Part shown: in pieces, positions 32,347 to 40,104 of the stretch
How positions within the stretch are numbered: position 1 is the first letter of the stretch
How the letters are laid out: the number at the start of each line of letters is the position of its first letter
Assembly: GCA_033557465.1 (NCBI GenBank)
Contig: CM066033.1
Coordinates: 1,300,507,022-1,300,571,021, forward strand
Source of the DNA: Ichthyophis bannanicus
Lineage: Eukaryota > Chordata > Amphibia > Gymnophiona > Ichthyophiidae
Reading direction: 5' to 3'
DNA: 64,000 nt
Notes under the pieces: generated by a model
What the model was told of the DNA's origin: nothing
The model's input: the letters and a program-made list of their open reading frames with translations, nothing else
The model's database searches: none
Translations under genes and position numbers: made by a program

Positions 32347-33224
32347 GATCATTAAGGCTGACGAAGGCTGTGTGTGCCAGCAGTGCATTTGGGGGCTGGG
32401 CAAAGATCTGTGCTTGCCAGCAATGTGCTTGGGACTATCAAAAAGGCAGCATTGAGTATGGCTGGCCGTGCTAGGCAAGGCCCAAGCATGCTGCATCATT
32501 TGCCCTGCTAGACTAAGGGACAGCATTCAGCAATGTTTGCCCTACTAGGGGAGGGCAGGGCTGGCTTTTTACAATGGTGGCTATACTGAGTTAGTGCTAC
32601 ATCCATCAGAGCCGGCTGCACCTGCGGGGTGATTGGTGGCTGTCATTTTATCGGAGGTAGCTATAGCAGCACTCCTTGCGAGCAGTGTGGGTGTCTGCGT
32701 TAGATAGAGACAGATTGGCAATGCTTACCTTGCTAAGAATTGTGCTGCATGAAGGCTAGCTTTCTATTGAGGTGAACGATGTTGCTTAGAGACGACCATT
32801 TGTTTGAGCGTATAAGGCATAAGGACCACAGCTTATCACAGTTGCCCTGAGGTGGGAGAAGGATAGAGACTGGGACCTTTTGGTGCTATTTCACTAGTAG
32901 AAGGTACCGCATAGGAATGCCAAATGTGCTAGAGGTGTACCAGAACTTATCAAGGTGAAATATAGGTGGAAACCAGCAGCTAGCGAGTTTTATGGCCAGT
33001 GTGCATAGAGACAGATGTGTTGAATGGTACTGATGTTTGCAGATGGATGTGTTGCACTGGGAAACCGTTAATATGCCTCAGAGCATACTGACAGGCCATA
33101 TGGTTGGCGCTGTCAGTACTTATGGGAGGTAGTCAGGGTTGCTGGATCATGAAGGCACTTGGTAGGGAAGATGTGGCCTGGACTTGCAAACGCTGACAAA
33201 TCTCAGCCTAGTTCGGTAACTGTG
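32347..33224. other. unassigned DNA, possibly old DIRS interior
   Basis: No recognisable coding block. It lies directly upstream of a DIRS-type internal complementary region (33225-33370), so it could be the decayed interior of that element, but nothing in the translation supports this. Confidence 0.35.
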
Positions 33225-33370
33225 GCCTTCTACCATCCACCATCAGAGGTTTCTGTGGTACATCCCACATGTCTGGACTGGTCTGGCATGAATGACAAGG
33301 AAAGTTCAGTTATGTTTACCTGATAACCGTCAATCCTTGAGTCATAGCGGACCAGTTCAGCTTCCTACCT
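33225..33370 (+). mobile_element. DIRS internal-complementary-region relic
   Basis: GTACATCCCACATGTCTGGA, then CTGGTCTGGCATGAATGACA, TTTACCTGATAACCGTCAAT and CCTTGAGTCATAGCGGACCA. The block order matches the internal complementary region at 18105-18215 (GTACATCCC, TCTGGATTAGTCTAGCAGGA, TTTACCTGACAA, CCTTGAATCCTGCTAGACCA). Flanking parts are too decayed to define the element. Confidence 0.6.
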
Positions 33371-33487
33371 CAGAAGACCATAGCACTTCAGAAATGGACA
33401 TCAATAAGGTGCCTCACAAGGCAGTGGTATATTGCGAGATGCCTTACTGGACTGAATAATTGCAAGCCCAAGGCTACTCTGAAGCAA

Positions 33488-33647
33488 GATCTCCAGGAAC
33501 AAGCAGGAATGAGTCTTCACATATGGGTACGTCGGTACCGACGGAGTCCGCGCGGGAACGCTTCCCAGCATCCAATCAGAAAGCTTTTGGAAGCATCCCA
33601 ACACGCCTGCGTGCTGCCTTCCCGCCTTCCCAACTGCCTCTCCTCAG
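33488..33647 (+). repeat. DIRS-A left inverted terminal repeat
   Basis: Starts near ATCTCCAGGAACAAGCAGGA and runs to CAACTGCCTCTCCTCAG. The reverse complement of 52381-52530 matches it almost base for base, with a few indels and substitutions (AACAAGCAGG against GAACAGCAGG). It contains GTCGGTACCGAC, a perfect palindrome. Confidence 0.88.
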
Positions 33648-33868
33648 TTTTCGTTTTTCCGCGGAGCCGGCAGGACGTCCTCCTGTCACCGCAGAAAATT
33701 CTTCTTTTATTTTTTAGTTTTCTTGTGGTCGCGGCTGCCTTACCCGACGCCACCGGTACCGCCGGTGTTTCTTTTTCTTTTCTTGTAAAATTTTTTCCTT
33801 TAAGGAATATATTTTATTTCTTAGTGTCTCACGGTTCTCAGGCCTTCTAGGCCTCTCCATTTTTCCTC

Positions 33869-34577
33869 ATGGAACCGCCAGCCACTTTCCCCAAGAAATG
33901 TACAAACTGTGGCGGTACAACTTTATTTTTAGACACTCACAATTGGTGTCTAACCTGCTTGGGTCCTGACCATTTTCCTCCGGAGCCCTCGGGCACCAGT
34001 ATTGTGAGAAGAAGTTTTCAACATTGAGTTCCCCTCGACACGTGGTCCCCTTCCAACTTCAGGGCACCGACCATATCTTCTTGTACACAGGTTCAGGTAA
34101 CCCAAAAACAGTCTGTTAAGACTAGCCAGTCCTCGAACGGCACTTCTCATGCACTGCATAGAGATGCCTATGGCCTTGTCCTCGAGAATCCACTGGTTTC
34201 AAAACCCCGGTGGGAGTCTTCGGCCTCCAAAGCCTGTGTGGGGTTTCAGGTTGTTCCTGAGGTTCACCCCTCACAGAACATACCTGAGCCATGCCCGGTG
34301 GTGGCATCCGCTTTGAGCAGTACCGATACCCCGGCATCGGCACTGGTGTTGGATGAAACATTCCTCACCAAGGATCGTCGTCTGGCATCCTCGGTACCTG
34401 CGGGGCTGGTGCATATGCTTCAGATTGACCTTCCAGTATCGGTATCGACACCGATACTAGTACCGACGTCGGTACCCTCCAGACGTGCATCGATAGACTC
34501 GCTTCCTTCGATGCCGAGTCTCAAATCGATCTCCAGTCTGGAGGACTGGGTACCGACTCACCTTGGTACCGACTCCC
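33869..34577 (+). pseudogene. DIRS-A gag-like ORF, first part
   Basis: The ATG at 33869 opens a frame starting MEPPATFPKKCTNCGG, then DTHNWCLTCLGPDH: a Cys-x2-Cys...Cys-x2-Cys-x4-His motif like that at the start of DIRS-B gag (CPSC...CRGC). The frame stops near 34024. A second frame from 34238 continues with a Ser/Pro/Val-rich region (STPILVPTSVPSRRASIDSL, PSMPSLKSISSLEDW). It is cut at 34577 by DIRS-B. The protein would package the element RNA. The nucleotide sequence is strikingly rich in GGTACCGA-like motifs. Confidence 0.75.
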
Positions 34578-34600
34578 GTTCCTTATCGTCACTCCAGTCC

Positions 34601-34715
34601 AGTCCCTTTACTTCTGGGTTACGCAACCCTTCCAGCAGCTTGGAGGCTGAGCCAAACCTTTTTGGAGGTGGGGCGGTATAAATACCACTGGGACCACCCC
34701 TCAACTCCAGTATTC
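34601..34715 (+). repeat. DIRS-B left inverted terminal repeat
   Basis: 115 bases identical to the reverse complement of 39946-40060. It contains a hairpin core (GCAGCTTGGAGGCTGAGCC, with the inverse GCTGAGCC...-like copy just past the repeat at 34716-34735) and the palindromic TATA sequence GGTATAAATACC. Confidence 0.92.
34675..34686. promoter_or_regulatory. palindromic TATA motif in DIRS-B terminal repeat
   Basis: GGTATAAATACC reads nearly the same on both strands (GGTATTTATACC on the other) and is kept in the diverged second DIRS-B copy at 60795-60806 and in the right repeat at 39975-39986. Conservation inside a variable repeat and a position about 360 bases before gag suggest a promoter element. 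This is an inference. Confidence 0.5.
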
Positions 34716-35046
34716 TCAGCCTCCAAGCAGCTGGAGGGTTCCGTAAGCCTAGGGCTTACTGGAGTCTTCCTTTAATAAGTTTACTTTTAAATTTATCATT
34801 TTGTTCCTTAAATTTTAATATTTCTTCTGCTAATTGGTTTGGCCTCTGGGCAAGAGGCGCTGATAGAGTGCTAAGGGTCTGGTTCTCCCTCTCTTTCTCT
34901 CTCTCTCTCTCCCTATCCCTCAAGGATAGACTGGATCCAAGGAAGGAGGAAAATCAATTCTTTACTCTTTCTGCTATCCTGGGAGCTGGGGATTTGAACA
35001 GTGCCTTTCCTTCCAAACAGGGATTTAGGTACCTGGAAACAAGAGC

Positions 35047-36555
35047 ATGGCTGCTAAGCCCAGATGTCCTTCCTGTGGCACACGTAGGGGCACAGCCTCG
35101 GAGGCAGGAGTCTGCAGGGGTTGTGCTGCAGTGGCTGCCTCCGTGGAACAAGAAATTAATTTGGCCATGTCCCAATCCTCTCAGAGTGCTGGAGACCTCT
35201 TGCAAGGGGAGGGGGGGTCCCAGCCTCCTTCCACCTCAAACTCAGATTTACCCACCCCCTCCCCCCCTCCTTCTACTCCCCCTCCCTCGGGGGAAGGGGG
35301 TACAGGGGATTTCTTCTCTCCAGACTTTATTCTTTTACTCCACAAGGCCTATTGCTTGCGCAAGCAGGGTTCGGGCTCAGGGGGGAATGCCCCGACGGCC
35401 GACACCATATCCAAGAGGGCAAACATCCCTGACTCAGGCCTCCCACCTAAACGCCCACGCTTGGGCGGGGAAGAACCTCTCTCCTCCCTTTCCCAGAGCT
35501 CTCCAGAAGAGGAGGGCTCGGACAAAGACTGGGACGGGGAAGAAGAGGAACTGGAAGAAGGGGAGATCCCGGAAGAAGATCATTCCAGGATAATTAGAGT
35601 CTTTCGGCGGGAAGAACTCCCGGCCCTAATTGATGAGTCTTTAAAAGTTCTCAATGTATCCTCAGAGGCACCAACAGAGGAGGAGACGGTGGAGGATCCG
35701 TTAATCCAGGCCATCAGGAGATCACAGAGGGTCTTCCCTGTTCATAGAGTGGTGCGCCAGATGATCCAGGAAGAATGGGATCAACCCGAGTCTAGTCTAA
35801 GGGGAGTCCGATCCATGTCTCGCCTATACCCTCTCCCAGAGGCAGATAGAGAGCTACTGAAGTCCCCAAGGGTGGATGCAGCGGTTTCAGCAGTCACTAA
35901 GAAGACTACTATTCCAGTGGAGGGCAGCACAGCCTTGAGGGACTCTCAAGACAGAAAACTAGATACCCTCCTAAAACAAGCTTTTGATGTGAGCGCCCTG
36001 GCATTGCAGGCCTCGGTTTCTGGGGCTTGGGTGGCGAGAGCCTGCTTAAGGTGGTCTCAACAACTGCAAGCAACAGAGGGCCCATCTGGCGAAGCTCAGG
36101 ACCACTCTGCTAGACTGGAGTCCGGAACAGCCTTCCTGGCGGATAGTCAGTATGACCTCATCAGAAGCCTAGCCAAGAGCATGGCCTTGGTGGTAGCAGC
36201 TAGACGCTATCTGTGGCTACGGAATTGGGCAGCGGACGCCTCCTCGAAGGCACGCCTGAGCCGCCTTCCGTTCAAGGGGAAACTGTTATTCGGAGAAGAT
36301 TTGGAGAAATTGGTAAAGGACCTTGGCGAGTCTAAAGGGGGCAGGCTGCCCGAAGACAGACCAAAGCAAGGGCGCCCCGTACCCTCAGTGCGTAACCAGT
36401 CCAGGGACTCCCGAAGGTTCCGCCCAGCTAGGTCAAACCCCTTTCCCAGGGGCCGGTTCCCCTCTAAGGGACAAGGTTTTAGAGGGTTTCGAGGAGCAGG
36501 CCGAGGTTTTGGCTCGTCCTCCTTCTCCTCCTCTCAAACAAATAGAAAACAATGA
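35047..36555 (+). CDS. DIRS-B gag-like protein, 502 aa
   Basis: Opens at ATG 35047, the first in-frame Met after the terminal repeat. Residues 7-10 and 23-26 form CPSC...CRGC, a likely zinc-binding pair also present in DIRS-A and DIRS-C gag. Residues about 60-90 are Ser/Pro-rich. Residues about 150-180 are strongly acidic (EEGSDKDWDGEEEELEEGEI). The middle, about 190-400, is a helical region (RVVRQMIQEEWDQPES; SAVTKKTTIPVEGSTALRDS; WVARACLRWSQQLQ), and the last 60 residues are Arg/Gly/Phe-rich (RFRPARSNPFPRGRFPSKGQ), a nucleic-acid-binding tail. In known DIRS elements ORF1 is the Gag equivalent that binds and packages RNA. The second copy at 61687-63133 aligns throughout but is frameshifted. 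The frame overlaps the RT frame by over 200 bases. Confidence 0.88.
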   Translation: MAAKPRCPSCGTRRGTASEAGVCRGCAAVAASVEQEINLAMSQSSQSAGDLLQGEGGSQPPSTSNSDLPTPSPPPSTPPPSGEGGTGDFFSPDFILLLHKAYCLRKQGSGSGGNAPTADTISKRANIPDSGLPPKRPRLGGEEPLSSLSQSSPEEEGSDKDWDGEEEELEEGEIPEEDHSRIIRVFRREELPALIDESLKVLNVSSEAPTEEETVEDPLIQAIRRSQRVFPVHRVVRQMIQEEWDQPESSLRGVRSMSRLYPLPEADRELLKSPRVDAAVSAVTKKTTIPVEGSTALRDSQDRKLDTLLKQAFDVSALALQASVSGAWVARACLRWSQQLQATEGPSGEAQDHSARLESGTAFLADSQYDLIRSLAKSMALVVAARRYLWLRNWAADASSKARLSRLPFKGKLLFGEDLEKLVKDLGESKGGRLPEDRPKQGRPVPSVRNQSRDSRRFRPARSNPFPRGRFPSKGQGFRGFRGAGRGFGSSSFSSSQTNRKQ

Positions 36556-38461
36556 GGTGACGGGGGTCCAGGGGGGAGAGCCGTCGGTGGGCGGTCGCCT
36601 AAGGCGTTTTCTTCCTGCCTGGTCCCGGGTCACGTCCGATCAATGGGTTCTAGAAGTCATCAGAGAGGGCTACTCTCTCGAATTCGCAAAGCAAATTCCT
36701 CCAGCCTTTGTTCAGTCTCCCTGCGGTTCTTCGGAAAAGAGAGGGGCGGTAGAGTCAACCCTCTCCCGACTGATAACGCTCGGGGCCGTAGTCCCGGTGC
36801 CAACAGACCAGCGCGGTTCTGGTCGGTACTCGATTTACTTCGTAGTCCCAAAGAAAGAAGGCTCCTTTCGCCCGATACTAGATCTAAAACAAGTCAATCG
36901 CTGCCTCAGAGTTCCACACTTCCGGATGGAAACCCTACGTTCGGTCATAGCAGCAGTCAGGGGCGGGGAGTTCTTAACATCCCTCGATCTGACAGAAGCC
37001 TACCTGCATATCCCGGTCAGGGAGTCCCATCAACAATTCCTGAGATTTGCAGTGCCAAGGGGCCATTTTCAATTCCAAGCCCTTCCCTTCGGCTTAGCTA
37101 CGGCTCCAAGGACATTCACCAAGGTGATGGTGGTGGTAGCGGCCTCTCTACGAAAAGAGGGAATTCTAGTACACCCCTACCTGGACGATTGGCTAATCCG
37201 GGCAAAGTCCGAGGAGGAAAGCCACTCCGTGACAACAAGAGTGGTTCAAGTGCTAGAAGAATTGGGGTGGGTCATCAATCGAGCGAAGAGCAGGATGACG
37301 CCCTCCCAGGAACTGGAGTACCTCGGGGCAAGGTTCGACACCAGCAGAGGCAGGGTCTTTCTGTCTCAATCAAGATCAAGAGAGCTAAGAATCCTGGTAA
37401 CTCGGTTTCTGGCCAGACGGATCCCCTCGGCGCGGCATTATCTGCAGGTCCTGGGAACAATGGCAGCGGCAATAGAGGTGGTTCCATGGGCTCGGGCCCA
37501 CATGCGGCCGCTGCAGAGGGCCCTATTGCGTCGGTGGTCGCCGCAACATCACCCCCTATCAATGCCGTTACCTTGCGCGCCACGGACCAAACAGACGCTG
37601 CACTGGTGGCGGTCCCCGAAGAATCTGGATCGCGGGATGCCCCTCGAGCCTCACCAGTGGTTATTACTGACGACGGATGCCAGTCTGACAGGCTGGGGAG
37701 CTCACTGCGAGGGCCAGTTCGTTCAAGGCATCTGGTCTCCACTGGAAGCCCAATGGCCCATCAACAGACTAGAATTGCGAGCTGTAGGGTTGGCGCTCAG
37801 GGCTCTAGAGGCCTTAGTACAAAAAAGGGCAATTCGCGTACTCTCAGACAATGTTACGGCGGTGGCTTACATCAACCACCAGGGCGGCACCAGCAGTCCC
37901 GCCTTAGAGAAGGAGGCGGGCGCTCTGTTCCAGTGGGCAGAGACTCGGTTGGAAGCTCTCTCGGCCCAGCACGTGGCAGGAATAGACAACGTCACAGCAG
38001 ACTATCTCAGCAGGTGCAAGATAGACCACGGAGAGTGGGAACTGGAGCAGGAGACGTTCAACCGGATAGTAGCCCATTGGGGCCTCCCAGTCATGGACCT
38101 CATGGTGAGGTTCGCAACCGCCAAGGTGGATCGGTTCTTCAGCTGGTGCAAGGAAAGGATGTCCGAAGGCCTGGATGCCTTGGCCCAGAAGTGGCCCTCG
38201 GAGGGTCTACTCTATGTGTTCCCTCCCTGGGTTCTGATTGGAAAAGTGCTACAACGAGTGGAGTCCCATCAGGGATATGTAATTCTCATAGCCCTGGATT
38301 GGCCGCGCCGGCCTTGGTATGCGGATCTGATGAGATTGATCGCCGATCGGCCTTGGCGTCTTCCTTGCAAAAGGGACCTGCTGAGACAAGGTCCATTGCG
38401 GATGCCTCACGTGGATCGGTTCTCGCTTACGGCCTGGCTATTGAAAGGGCGAGGCTCCTAA
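36323..38461 (+). CDS. DIRS-B reverse transcriptase / RNase H / methylase-like ORF
   Basis: The open frame has no ATG before the RT; the boundary at 36323 is only the first non-ATG start codon, and domain homology starts near 36540. RT: YFVVPKKEGSFRPILDLKQV, TSLDLTEAYLHIPV, FQALPFGLATAPRTFTKVM, and the catalytic box HPYLDDWLI at 37172-37198. RNase H follows with acidic residues in TTDASLTGWG, NRLELRAV, VLSDNVTAVAY and IDNVTADYLSR. The last about 130 residues (FNRIVAHWGLPVMDLMVRFA; GLLYVFPPWVLIGKVLQRVE) resemble the Dam-methylase-like domain of DIRS elements, with FPPW where methylases have (D/N)PPY. The role is to copy element RNA into DNA. There is no internal stop. It is in the +1 frame relative to gag, so expression probably needs frameshifting or reinitiation. 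Confidence 0.92.
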   Translation: MASLKGAGCPKTDQSKGAPYPQCVTSPGTPEGSAQLGQTPFPGAGSPLRDKVLEGFEEQAEVLARPPSPPLKQIENNEVTGVQGGEPSVGGRLRRFLPAWSRVTSDQWVLEVIREGYSLEFAKQIPPAFVQSPCGSSEKRGAVESTLSRLITLGAVVPVPTDQRGSGRYSIYFVVPKKEGSFRPILDLKQVNRCLRVPHFRMETLRSVIAAVRGGEFLTSLDLTEAYLHIPVRESHQQFLRFAVPRGHFQFQALPFGLATAPRTFTKVMVVVAASLRKEGILVHPYLDDWLIRAKSEEESHSVTTRVVQVLEELGWVINRAKSRMTPSQELEYLGARFDTSRGRVFLSQSRSRELRILVTRFLARRIPSARHYLQVLGTMAAAIEVVPWARAHMRPLQRALLRRWSPQHHPLSMPLPCAPRTKQTLHWWRSPKNLDRGMPLEPHQWLLLTTDASLTGWGAHCEGQFVQGIWSPLEAQWPINRLELRAVGLALRALEALVQKRAIRVLSDNVTAVAYINHQGGTSSPALEKEAGALFQWAETRLEALSAQHVAGIDNVTADYLSRCKIDHGEWELEQETFNRIVAHWGLPVMDLMVRFATAKVDRFFSWCKERMSEGLDALAQKWPSEGLLYVFPPWVLIGKVLQRVESHQGYVILIALDWPRRPWYADLMRLIADRPWRLPCKRDLLRQGPLRMPHVDRFSLTAWLLKGRGS

Positions 38462-39498
38462 AGAGAGGTTATTCAGGAGCGGTCATCTCTACCCTGCTAA
38501 ACGCTAGGAAGCGTTCGACCTGTCTCTCCTATATTAGGACTTGGCGCATCTTCGAAGCGTGGTGCGTGGAGCACCGACGAAAACCCCTCTCCGCTTCAGT
38601 CCCCAAAATTCTGGAATTCTTACAGGCAGGTTTTGACAAGGGCCTAGCTCACAGCTCCTTGCGAGTTCAGCTAGCGGCAATCGCATGCTATAGAGGGAAG
38701 GTCCGCGGAAAGCCCCTAGGGGCGCACTCGGATGTCTCCAGGTTCTTAAGGGCGGTAAGGCGCCTGCGCCCTCAACAGAGGTCAGTCGTCCCCCCTTGGG
38801 ACCTCAACCTAGTGCTTAACGCTCTGATCAAGGAACCCTTCGAACCAGTGAAGAGGGCCTCCTTAAAGGACTTAACCCTGAAGACAGTCTTTTTGGTCGC
38901 GATCTGCTCAGCTAGGCGGGTCTCTGAACTCCAAGCGCTGTCCGCTCAGCCCCCCTTCCTACTGTTTCTCAAGGACAAGATAGTTCTAGGTCCGGTCCCC
39001 TCCTTCTTGCCCAAGGTCATTTCGCCTTTTCATATGAACCAGGCAGTTCACCTTCCGGTTCTCTCCGCCGAGGAGGGCGGAGGTAGGGATAACAAACTGC
39101 GACTCTTGGATGTCCGGAGGACCTTGAAACGCTATCTCTCCCGCACAGCCCCTTTCCGCAAGTCCGAGCGACTATTCGTTCAGTTTGGGGGTCCACACAA
39201 GGGAGAGGCGGCGGCCAAGGCCTCTATCTCCAGATGGATCAGGGAAGCGATCGCTTCCGTCTACATCCTGAAAGGGAAGCAGGTGCCAGCGGGGCTCCGG
39301 GCGCACTCCACCCGGGCTCAGGCTACTTCTTGGGCAGAATTCAGCTTGGTCCCTCCAGTGGACATCTGTAGGGCGGCAACTTGGTCTTCGCTACATACGT
39401 TCACCAAGCACTACAGGCTGGACGTCCAGAGCGCAGCGGATGCTCGGTTTGGTCTGGCGGTCCTTCAGTCCGGTTTGCCGGATCCCACCCAGGGTTGA
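38395..39498 (+). CDS. DIRS-B tyrosine recombinase
   Basis: The recombinase domain starts near 38430 (SVLAYGLAIERARLLKRGYS) and ends at 39498. N-terminal core-binding region: TLLNARKRSTCLSYIRTWRI, FEAWC...ILEFLQAGF. Catalytic domain: first Arg in CSARRVSELQAL (codon 38914-38916), HSTR at 39304-39315 (His and second Arg), and nucleophile Tyr in TKHYRLDV (codon 39412-39414), so the R...HxxR...Y set is complete. It would integrate the circular DNA copy without target duplication. The frame is open back to ATG 36643 (951 codons in all), but the first about 600 codons run across the RT in another frame and look like a Ser/Gly/Arg-rich shadow. There is no ATG near the domain start, and the frame is -1 relative to RT. 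Confidence 0.9.
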   Translation: MADASRGSVLAYGLAIERARLLKRGYSGAVISTLLNARKRSTCLSYIRTWRIFEAWCVEHRRKPLSASVPKILEFLQAGFDKGLAHSSLRVQLAAIACYRGKVRGKPLGAHSDVSRFLRAVRRLRPQQRSVVPPWDLNLVLNALIKEPFEPVKRASLKDLTLKTVFLVAICSARRVSELQALSAQPPFLLFLKDKIVLGPVPSFLPKVISPFHMNQAVHLPVLSAEEGGGRDNKLRLLDVRRTLKRYLSRTAPFRKSERLFVQFGGPHKGEAAAKASISRWIREAIASVYILKGKQVPAGLRAHSTRAQATSWAEFSLVPPVDICRAATWSSLHTFTKHYRLDVQSAADARFGLAVLQSGLPDPTQG

Positions 39499-39513
39499 AC
39501 TGCTCTTGTACAT

Positions 39514-39610
39514 CCCAGAAGTAAAGGGACTGGACTGGACTGGAGTGACGATAAGGAAATAGATCTTACCTGCTAATTAGTGTTCCTGAAGGAACGACAG
39601 TCCAGTCCCT
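39514..39610 (+). repeat. DIRS-B internal complementary region
   Basis: 39514-39559 is the reverse complement of the left end (GTTCCTTATCGTCACTCCAG and beyond, with one extra GGACT). 39560-39610 is the reverse complement of the right end (about 40052-40104). The two complements are joined head to tail, as if templating a circle junction, the diagnostic DIRS feature. Confidence 0.9.
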
Positions 39611-39945
39611 GATCCCACCCGGTTAGGACCTAGCAGTCAGAAGGAAACTCGGGACCGAGCATGGGGCCATTTCAAGATGAAGGGACACGGGAGAATAGCC
39701 GGATCGGGCAACCTTAAGCATTGCTCCTCCGTCCGGTCCTCCTCTCTCTCTTTCTCTCTCGCCCTCCCTTTCTCTCTCGCTCTCTCTCTTCCTCGCACTA
39801 ACCATTTTCTATTGAAAAAAACAAAAAAAAAACAAAACCATAAATATATTTAGAGATAGGTATTGTGCATAGTTAGACAATGTTGGATAGATAAGTTTTT
39901 ATGTTTGATGGCTAATGGAAACTCTGTAGATCTGCTTTTTCAGTC

Positions 39946-40060
39946 GAATACTGGAGTTGAGGGGTGGTCCCAGTGGTATTTATACCGCCCCACCTCCAAA
40001 AAGGTTTGGCTCAGCCTCCAAGCTGCTGGAAGGGTTGCGTAACCCAGAAGTAAAGGGACT
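39946..40060 (-). repeat. DIRS-B right inverted terminal repeat
   Basis: Exact inverse of 34601-34715. It is preceded by a (TC)n-rich stretch (39736-39795) and followed by about 44 bases of right-end sequence (TGTCGTTCCTTCAGGAACAC) that occur inverted in the internal complementary region. Confidence 0.92.
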
Positions 40061-40104
40061 GAACTGTCGTTCCTTCAGGAACACTAATTAGCAGGTAAGA
40101 TCTA

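Larger units (their letters stand above)
34578..40104 (+). mobile_element. DIRS-B: near-intact DIRS retrotransposon
   Basis: The 5.5-kb element has left repeat, gag-like ORF, RT/RNase H ORF, tyrosine recombinase ORF, internal complementary region (39514-39610) and right repeat, in the canonical DIRS order. The 115-bp inverted repeats are identical by eye, and all three domain-bearing frames are open, so the insertion is recent. It sits in the gag region of DIRS-A. The left end is near GTTCCTTATCG (34578) and the right end near GGTAAGATCTA (40104). The joined ends are mirrored in the internal complementary region. As expected for recombinase-integrated elements, no target duplication is seen. 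Confidence 0.93.

Noticed and set aside
36660..37742. Minus-strand open frames within DIRS-B RT
   Set aside because: They are shadow frames of a clearly conserved + strand RT.
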